A stretch of 64,000 bases of DNA from Ilyonectria destructans. Lineage: Eukaryota > Ascomycota > Sordariomycetes > Hypocreales > Nectriaceae. The translations under genes were made by a program, and so were the position numbers. The notes below the pieces were generated by a model. It was not told where the DNA came from, made no database searches, and worked only from the letters and a program-made list of their open reading frames with translations. Every line of letters starts with the position of its first letter. Within the stretch, counting starts at the first letter, position 1. The stretch spans positions 806,001 through 870,000 of the forward strand of contig JAHEWK010000014.1 in NCBI GenBank assembly GCA_020740775.1. The letters are read 5' to 3'. Shown here piece after piece: positions 56,201 through 64,000 of the stretch.

Positions 56201-57398
56201 ATGAGCGACTCAGAATCGAGACCAGACAAGCCCAGCGTGCCGAGCTGGCAACGCGCCCAGCCCGAGGAGAACGAACCCACTGCAGCAGCGTCATCGCCCA
56301 CTGCGACGGAGACTGAGACCGAGACCCAGGCCCAGGCCGAGGTCGAAACCCAGCCTGAGACGGAGGTTACGGCTTCTGTGCCAGAGGAGGACAGTCTTGA
56401 AGTTGCGCGCAAGTTCCTCGATGACGACGCTGTGCGCGATGCGCCCTGGGACAAGAAGGTCGCGTTCCTGAAGACCAAGGGCATCGACGATGTCGGCATC
56501 AAGACACTCCTCGGCGACGAGCCGACTCCCACTGCTTCAGAGGTGCACTCGTAACCCTCACTATGACTCAATACATAGACTAACCTCTCGCTAGGACAAC
56601 ACCATACAAGAAGTCGCCATCGCACAACCACCCTCACAATCCCTGTCCACCCAAACCTCCACGCCGACCCTCTCCCAACCGCAAACCGACCGCGCCCCGA
56701 TCGTAACCTACCCCGAGTTCCTCGCCAAGCCCGCCCGCCCTCCGCCCCTTGTCACAACCGAACGCCTCTTCAACGCTCTCTACGGCGTCGTCGGTCTATC
56801 GACCCTCGTTTACGGCACGGGCAAGTACGTCCTGGGCCCCATGGTCGACGCCCAGACGGAAGCCCGCGCCGAATTCCACGAGACCACCGTCCGCAACCTC
56901 GACGCCCTCGTCTCCAAACTCGAGAAGACCGTTTCCGAAGTGCCGCCTGTTAAGAAACAGGCCACCGGTACCTCTGCCGCGGGCGATGACGAGAGTGAGG
57001 CCGAGGATCCCACAGAGATGTTCCACCGCGACATGGGCACTCAGACGTCACCACCCCTGAGTACCATGGCGATGGCTAAGAATAAGGATGCCGGTGGCGA
57101 GTCAACTACGAAGAAGCAGGCCGACCGGCTTGCTGGACTAACCAAGACGTTGTCGGGTCTGAAGGATGAGTTCCGGTCCGAAAGCGAGGGCATGGATGGT
57201 ATCAAGACGCTGGTTGACGTCCTCCGCGATGACCTCGACTCCTTGACGTACACGGGTCAATCAGCCAGCACCTATGACCTGTACGGCCGGTCACGCAAGC
57301 CTGAACCCGAAGACGAGATCCGCAAGGTCAGAGATAACATTCGACGAGTGAAGGGCGTGCTTCTGAGCACCCGGAATTTCCCTCCGACCGCAAGGTGA
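56201..57398 (+). CDS. Pex14-family peroxin, probably Pex14/17 (PEX33) type
   Basis: Two exons, 56201-56542 and 56595-57398 (intron with GTGCAC donor, CTAAC branch and CTAG acceptor), giving 381 residues. The N-terminal Pex14 motif is displaced to about residue 65: DSLEVARKFLDDDAVRDAPW, KKVAFLKTKGIDDVGIKTLL. This is the fold that binds Pex5/Pex19. Between residues ~150 and ~190 come PEFLAKPARPPPLVTTERLF and NALYGVVGLSTLVYGTGKYV, a hydrophobic, possibly membrane-associated stretch. Coiled-coil segments follow (NLDALVSKLEKTVSEV; LAGLTKTLSGLKDEFRSESE). This order fits the filamentous-fungal Pex14/17 hybrid more than canonical Pex14. It works in peroxisomal matrix import docking. It is convergent with the chromodomain gene, with 192 bp between stops. 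Confidence 0.82.
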
Positions 57399-57590
57399 AC
57401 GAGGGATCGTATGGGGACTGGATATACACGCTCCTTGGTCACGTAGGACCGGGAGATTTATTTGTACAACTATTCTGGGCACTCTTTGTACTATGCACAA
57501 TATACCCTTCATCTACACTCTAGTGTGAAAATGACAGACACCTAAACCAGACACATCCTGGCAAGCTTCTCTTTCCTAACCTGCTCCATA

Positions 57591-60500
57591 TCACTCCGCC
57601 TCGGGGTTTGGTAAGTTGTAGCGCCTAAAGAGGACCTGCCAAGCCATGACGGTAACGTGTTCGAAACCTCTGTGTTCTGCCTGTTGCTCCCGATACCAGG
57701 CTGTCGTCGGTCGGAAGTTGTATTGCATGTGATACTCAGCACTGTCCCGCACTCTCCGAAGGGACTCCGTTGTGTGTTGATACAGCCGGTTCTGACATTT
57801 CGTCGAGCCCAGCAGGTTGAGTCCTCGCGGCGGGTGGAAGATGGTCGTCATCCGCCCATCCTCTTGCTCCGGTTCATCTGGTTCATCTGGTTCATCAATG
57901 TCCATGTGATCCGGCGATGGTGACCGAGGGGTTGGCGTCACAGGCGCAGTTCCGGGCTTGACCATCTTCCAGCCCCTCATCGGCAGTGCAGTGTCTGGAG
58001 CAGGTAGCCAGAACCTGGTATCTTGAACGAACCTCTCCAAGTAAGAAAGGGTCACATCCATCGGGTCGGCGGTCAATTCATTCGACGGGATGTTGAATCC
58101 TGCAATCCATACTTTCATTATGGGTTGATTTGGGTTTTTGATTGCATTCTGCTCGTCATAGAACTGAATCATTTCGCGCTGCGCCTCGATGAGATCGCTC
58201 TCGTACACTTCGTTGCGGATGAACCTCTCGTTTGGTGTTGGATCCCATATGAGCAACTCGGACTCGCGCCAGGGTTTCTTGTGGACGTTCACAGGCCGGT
58301 GCACTACAAACCAGGGGCGGCGAGTTGGCATGCTGCCTTGAGGATATAGGGCTTGATCCCATGGCCCTTCAATTGTGTAGAACAATGCCGCCATGGTGTT
58401 GCGATGTGGGAAAGTACCTTCCTCAAAGGGCGTAAGCCAGTTGAAGCATTTATAGTAGGTCGTGAACAGAGACTGGTAATCTCCGAAGTGATATGCCATA
58501 TCACGGTCCCAATAGGAAACTGGGAACTTATAGAGCTCGATAGGACACCATTTGCCGACTCTGCCAATAAGAGAGTCAAGAAAACTCGTGAGTTCTCTTG
58601 ATTGGTTGCTCAAGCTCATTCGGGGTGCAGTCAATTGCTCGGCACCAGACTGACTAGTCGTCCCTTGTTGGTCTGTGGAATGCTCGAGTCGTTCTTCGTG
58701 GTCATGTTGAATGTGTATCTCATCTGGGTTGTCCGTTGTTGATGGTGAAAATTTGGGGCGCTTAATATGCCGAGAGAGCCTTTCTGGAGCACGAGCGCAA
58801 TCGCTCGACCCGAGGACGCTGAACTTTCGGAATTGGTTCATGTTCATGACAGACCACCACCCAAACCAGTTGACCAAACTCTGCTCATCATTTCCATTAA
58901 TAGATTCAGGAGCAAATATCAGCGGGCTCGGATCCTCAGGCTCATTGATAAACTTTGTCACGATTTGCCACGTCTTAAACATGGCCTCGACTGCGTCATG
59001 GTTGATGGCCCCGTGTTTCTGCACTCTAGCTGAGGTGTCTGATCGTTCCTTCTCGGCCTTTTCGATCGCTAGCTCATACAGCCAGTCAGCAATCCCAGCA
59101 CACATCACAAGTCGAGCTCGCTGGTAACGGTCGATATTGCCTTTGCTGCTGCTCTGCCAAAGCCACTTCAGGAGCACGCAAGCTTGTTGAGGCTGAGAAA
59201 CAAGGAAGCTGGGCGTCACCAAGATCGCGGTTCCAAACTCAAGAACTGGCTGGAGACGGATAGCCCCGAGTTCAGCAAATGAATTTGACCCATGAGGTAC
59301 AAGTGTCGGTGTTCTCAAAGATTTTGAGAAAATCCAAAACCTAAACCTGTCTGATTTTGAATTGAGGAGGTTGTTGAGCCCAGGAAACAACCGAATAGAA
59401 TAAGCTGCGTCTTCATCAATGATAACAACCCCCCCATCTAGGCTCATAAAATGAGACCATTGACCAGGGTAAAGACTGCTATGAATTTTGCAGTCCCCAT
59501 TACAGGCCCGGAGCCAGCGGGAGAGGAGCAGGCTCGCAGGAGCAGCAGATCGTGAGAAGGCGAGGAAGAAGGGGTGTTTGGTGGTGGTGTTCTGCAGCCT
59601 TGCAGGGAGAAGTCGGCTGTATTCGAAACCGAAAACCCGCTGGAAGAGGGCTGGCCGCATGCCCGGAGGTAGGTCTTCACCACCATGACCAAGGGATAAT
59701 GGGATAGGGGCAAGGGAAGAAGCTTCCAAGAACGTAGGAGCCTCAAAGATGATGAATTTCAAGGAGCTTATGCTATCGGATTGGGTTGGCAATTCCCAAT
59801 CCTCACACTTTGAAGGATGCAGTAGGATGCAAAGCTCACCCAAGTGGCAGAGTATACCGAAGGACCCAACCTTGAGCCGTTCTGAGATGTCTGTGAGACT
59901 GGCGGCATTGTCGCAGCTAGTCACGATACCCCTGAATAGCGGTCTTGAAGCAGCTTGGCTCCAAAAGTCTCTACCGGTGCAGGCATGTGTGAAGACCAAC
60001 GTTTCTGAGCCTTCTAGCATAGACAGCCAATGTTGCATATTTTCTTCGGGAGTCCCGTGGAATGAAAGCGGGATAGAAATCGTAGCATTGGGGCCGAATC
60101 TCGCGTCTCTAGTTACATTTGGAGTGTCTAGGCACACATCATCATTGCCATGGGGTGAGAGGGTCGTGGCGGCGGGCGGCGGCGGTATACTTGAGAGCGC
60201 CGGAGACTGCTGGCTGATTTCTTCTTTGGGCTGAATGGTGTCCTGTTCAACCTGAAAACCAGCGGCGTAAGATTCAGGAAATGGATCATTGATGAAAAGA
60301 CTTGCTTCAGGTTCCGGTTCTGCTGGTGGTTGGACTTCCGGCTCGTCACCCCAACGCACCGACTTCTTCTTTTTCTTCACGCCCGCTGAAGAAAATTTCC
60401 CTGACTCCCCCACCGTGCGTCCATCGGAATCAGGTTGTTGTGCATCTTGGATCTGCATTTCTTCCGGAGTGCTGCTAGTGATTGGATCAAGCCTTGATGC

Positions 60501-61508
60501 CGCCTTCTCACTAAGTAGTTCCCTTTCCGCAGGATTGAGGTTGAAGACGCTGGGCGGTGGCTTTGGGGGGGCCGTGGTTCCTTCCTTATCGCGGAATCCT
60601 TTTTCAAGCTTTCTCGTAAGGTGAGAATTCAGGAGCTGTGGTTTCTTGCTTGGATCCACGGCAGCATCGAGGAGGGTAGGCCTTTTCTTTCTTACTTTGC
60701 CACCCGCGAAAACATTGTTATTGCCGCTTGATGCCTCACGAATAACCGGCTGGGGGCGATTTGCTTCAAGCTCCTTTGGCGGCTCCTTTGCTTTGTAAGG
60801 GCCCAGCTTGGACCTGAGTGTTGACTTTACCACCGGCTTGGAAGGTGCTTCACGAGCACCTGCAGCGGTGCCAGAGAATCGCCTGGTTGAGTCCGGGTCG
60901 GAAACCCCACGATTCGGCGATTTCGTTGGGGTCTTTTTGGGCGCTTGGCCATCCAAGGCCGCAAGTTGACGCTGAGAAGGGTTCTCCAAAGACCCGCGCC
61001 GGCTGGGTGGTGGATTTTTGGTGTTCGGTGTAGAGGCGACCTTTTGATCTTCAATCTCGTCTTCCCCCTTGGGGTCCCTTTCAAGGTCCGCCAGATAATC
61101 TTCAAGAGACTTCTCGTACACAGACAGCTCGAGGCCTCGTTCCGCACGCTTGAGATTTCGTTTCTCGTGGCGCTCCATTTTGCCGTAGAGCCTGGCAACA
61201 ACGGCATCTCTCCAAGCGGTGATGCTCTGCTTTGACTTGCGCTGATGGCCCTCCTTCTTTTTACTCTCTTCCCAATCTGCTAGCATGACGTCGCCGAGGT
61301 TCCCCTTCGGCTCCCATGAAGCCTCCCAGAGAGGGTAGCCTTGCCAATCGATGAGATATTTTGTTGTCCCGTCTACTTCCCCTTCTGCAAGGACATCGTT
61401 GACAAGCCATTCCTGGTCGGAGTCAGGCTCCTCCTCAATTGTTGACGTGACTGAATCCGCTTCATTCTGTTCATCCATACCCACGGACTCAGAGGGTGAA
61501 TTGCTCAT
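57591..61508 (-). CDS. Large chromodomain protein, function unassigned
   Basis: Single exon of 1,305 residues. A chromodomain spans about residues 32-82: QEWLVNDVLAEGEVDGTTKY, LIDWQGYPLWEASWEPKGNL. Trp34, Trp55 and Tyr58 are at the positions of the methyl-lysine aromatic cage, so histone methyl-mark reading is plausible. Residues ~100-430 are charged and disordered, with Lys/Pro tracts. The rest (about 450-1,300) looks folded, with conserved-looking segments such as SIPLSFHGTPEENMQHWLSM, GKWCPIELYKFPVSYWDRDM, RRPWFVVHRPVNVHKKPWRE and EHVTVMAWQVLFRRYNLPNP. I do not recognise this C-terminal part. Fungal heterochromatin factors of the HP1/CDP type are possible relatives by architecture only. 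The start at 61,508 is the first ATG and gives a short acidic lead-in. Confidence 0.85.
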   Translation of the reverse strand: MSNSPSESVGMDEQNEADSVTSTIEEEPDSDQEWLVNDVLAEGEVDGTTKYLIDWQGYPLWEASWEPKGNLGDVMLADWEESKKKEGHQRKSKQSITAWRDAVVARLYGKMERHEKRNLKRAERGLELSVYEKSLEDYLADLERDPKGEDEIEDQKVASTPNTKNPPPSRRGSLENPSQRQLAALDGQAPKKTPTKSPNRGVSDPDSTRRFSGTAAGAREAPSKPVVKSTLRSKLGPYKAKEPPKELEANRPQPVIREASSGNNNVFAGGKVRKKRPTLLDAAVDPSKKPQLLNSHLTRKLEKGFRDKEGTTAPPKPPPSVFNLNPAERELLSEKAASRLDPITSSTPEEMQIQDAQQPDSDGRTVGESGKFSSAGVKKKKKSVRWGDEPEVQPPAEPEPEASLFINDPFPESYAAGFQVEQDTIQPKEEISQQSPALSSIPPPPAATTLSPHGNDDVCLDTPNVTRDARFGPNATISIPLSFHGTPEENMQHWLSMLEGSETLVFTHACTGRDFWSQAASRPLFRGIVTSCDNAASLTDISERLKVGSFGILCHLGELCILLHPSKCEDWELPTQSDSISSLKFIIFEAPTFLEASSLAPIPLSLGHGGEDLPPGMRPALFQRVFGFEYSRLLPARLQNTTTKHPFFLAFSRSAAPASLLLSRWLRACNGDCKIHSSLYPGQWSHFMSLDGGVVIIDEDAAYSIRLFPGLNNLLNSKSDRFRFWIFSKSLRTPTLVPHGSNSFAELGAIRLQPVLEFGTAILVTPSFLVSQPQQACVLLKWLWQSSSKGNIDRYQRARLVMCAGIADWLYELAIEKAEKERSDTSARVQKHGAINHDAVEAMFKTWQIVTKFINEPEDPSPLIFAPESINGNDEQSLVNWFGWWSVMNMNQFRKFSVLGSSDCARAPERLSRHIKRPKFSPSTTDNPDEIHIQHDHEERLEHSTDQQGTTSQSGAEQLTAPRMSLSNQSRELTSFLDSLIGRVGKWCPIELYKFPVSYWDRDMAYHFGDYQSLFTTYYKCFNWLTPFEEGTFPHRNTMAALFYTIEGPWDQALYPQGSMPTRRPWFVVHRPVNVHKKPWRESELLIWDPTPNERFIRNEVYESDLIEAQREMIQFYDEQNAIKNPNQPIMKVWIAGFNIPSNELTADPMDVTLSYLERFVQDTRFWLPAPDTALPMRGWKMVKPGTAPVTPTPRSPSPDHMDIDEPDEPDEPEQEDGRMTTIFHPPRGLNLLGSTKCQNRLYQHTTESLRRVRDSAEYHMQYNFRPTTAWYREQQAEHRGFEHVTVMAWQVLFRRYNLPNPEAE

Positions 61509-63309
61509 TGCGGCTGATAGAAACGAAAAATTAAAACGGCCAGAAATTAACTATCCCCGGTGATAGAAAGCCCGACGTGCGTGGCTTGGGTTATTGCTGA
61601 ATGCGGCTGGCACAGTGTACCAAGACGTGGCCGCTGCGCCTGGCGGGAGGACAAAAAAAAAGGACCGAGGCGAGGTGCTGTTCAAGCCAAGATGGTCACG
61701 CACGTCGATAAGTAAGCCCCATGACCAAACAGTCACTACTAAGCGTAGTCACCCTGCCGTAGCCAGGTAGTCGGGTTGGCCGGGTTGGCAGGGACTGTGA
61801 TGGGGCCAGTGCGAGTTGTTCTCAGTTGTCGCAAGGAATCTCGATAAGAAACGGGACGAGTGAAACACGGAAGTGCGTCTTGTCTTTGCTCTGTGGCGTG
61901 CGTTGTGTGACTTTGGGCAAAGAGGAAGAACAAGAGGCGAATGATGGGCTAATGGGGATGACAACGTGGGGTTTTGAGACTGCGACCGGATGAGGGTGAT
62001 TACCACTTATGAGAGTGGTGTTTGTTGTTGGCGAAAGGAAGCGTGAAGTTACCCCTTGTTGTTGCCCGAGCAGTTTCCTTCCTCGCGCTGAGGGCAGGTG
62101 CGTTTCTCACGCGACGGCACGTGATGTGTGGCTCTGTGACAAGAGGTCAGTACCGAGCTGCACCTAGCGACGTGATTCACTCAGTCGAATGCTCAGCCCA
62201 GCGTCGTGCAGTGCGAGCTGCTCTATGATATTTGCTTCTGGCTGCTTGGAAACGGGCCAAACGGCCGGGGTAACTTCGTAATTAAGGGCTGTAACCGTCA
62301 GATAATATCCAACCAGGTAAGGTTAGACACGTATGGAGCCTTTGTGCCGATTAGCGACGCCTTCTTTGGCGCCTCGCCCCTAAATTTGGAGCCAGTTAGG
62401 CAGCTGTCATAACGGTCGCATTCGGTGCCAGCCATGGTAGCCAGGGAATGGGCTAGGCCAGCGAGGTTCGTACCTTCAATGGATGTGCTCATGGAACCGG
62501 AGGTTGCAGTTATTGCCAGGCTACAAGCAGTGGAGGGCGCCAGTGCAAGGCGGCTGTGTGGGCTTGCGTTAGGCGGGCCTCACCTTCAAGGGTGTTTGGG
62601 TGCCTCCCTCACCTCCCTTGTAGGTCGGCAAGTACTCGATACTTAAAGGAGGGGGGCCACGGCGTGTTCACCGCGTGGTGGGATCGACCCTGGATGGCAA
62701 CTGGCGCAGGCCATTGGCTCCAGTGGGTGCCAGCTAATTACAGCACCACCTACAGTAGCACATGTGTTGTCACCACAGAGCTCCGTGGGAGGCGTAGAGG
62801 GGAATGCTACCCACCCTAGGTAGGTATGGAGTGCTCCTCAATTCCTTCGCGGTCGGGGAATTGCATTTGGGGACATTGATAATCCCTCCTAGACGGGAAG
62901 GCGCATCGCTGACAGGATTGGATTGTCTACATGGTACCTAGTCACATCTATAATTGCAGCCTGCTCGTAGGTAACCGTCATTCAATGATAATCACAAGGC
63001 CGTCGCCCTCTTTGTCGTTGCCTGGGGGGCGCCGTCCCTATCGGGAGTTCCAAGCTCCGGGTGCTGCTATTTTTTTTGGGCCAGCTTGCATTCCCTCCAC
63101 CGGGCTGCTATTTCAACTGTACCAAGTACACCGTAACCTTACCCCTCGACACGGGATAAGGTACAACGACCGCCTATCGCCAGAGCCGCGCATTCTCTCC
63201 CTCTCCACATCCCACACATCATCTACGTCGACTCCCTCGCCTCCAGCGCAGCGCCTTCGCTCTCACTCTCATCCTCCCGACGACTTCGCTGAAGCCATCC
63301 ATCGCTACC
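61509..63309. promoter_or_regulatory. Divergent intergenic region chromodomain gene / rab11
   Basis: About 1.8 kb lie between the two starts. A pyrimidine-rich tract (CTCTCCCTCTCCACATCCCA, about 63,193-63,290) directly precedes the Rab ATG, as expected for a strongly expressed gene's leader. No other gene was found. Confidence 0.6.

Positions 63310-64000
<691 letters not shown>

Overview
The window looks like nuclear DNA of a filamentous ascomycete, most likely a Sordariomycete and plausibly Hypocreales. The support is short introns (about 45-120 nt) with GTRNGT donors, CTAAC/CTGAC-type branch points and YAG acceptors; long pyrimidine-rich leaders; gene spacing of a few kb; and typical fungal families (HbrB, SPX-type phosphate transporter, SidI/SidF siderophore enzymes, a Pex14/17-type peroxin, an IES2-like INO80 subunit). 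No prokaryotic operons, CRISPR arrays or convincing tRNA genes were seen. Species cannot be fixed by eye.

Layout. 0-17 kb is housekeeping: the start of a Gln-rich regulator (minus, runs off the left edge), a single-exon TORC2 subunit HbrB, the KEOPS subunit Gon7, the HOPS subunit Vps39/Vam6 and an SPX-domain low-affinity phosphate transporter. 17-33.6 kb is an iron/siderophore locus: a full-size ABC-B exporter (minus), a divergent AMID-like FAD oxidoreductase (plus), a wrecked MFS siderophore-transporter pseudogene (minus), a divergent SidF-like N5-hydroxyornithine acyltransferase (plus), and a convergent SidI-like acyl-CoA ligase (minus) ending in a canonical peroxisomal SKL. All seven exact ATCWGATAA sequences found in the 64 kb (the consensus reported for the iron-repressing GATA factor SreA) fall between 22.36 and 33.57 kb. 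33.6-38.5 kb is gene-poor, with degenerate coding fragments and a 22-bp direct repeat. 38.5-42 kb carries a C2H2 zinc-finger gene and a Gag1-like clamp (DUF4050) gene. 46.7-51.3 kb is a very large Gln-rich reading frame with two in-frame TAG codons and a tandem exon-intron duplication. 52.7-64 kb returns to conserved genes: IES2-like, Pex14/17-like peroxin, a large chromodomain protein, and the 5' part of a Rab11/Ypt31 GTPase (runs off the right edge).

How they fit together. SidI activates mevalonate, and SidF places the derived acyl group on N5-hydroxyornithine for fusarinine/coprogen-type siderophores. The ABC protein is a candidate efflux pump and the dead MFS gene a lost uptake route. The GATA sites sit in the two divergent intergenic regions and upstream of sidI, which suggests one iron-controlled unit. 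Exon coordinates were derived by hand from splice consensus and reading-phase closure; they have not been tested against transcripts or databases.
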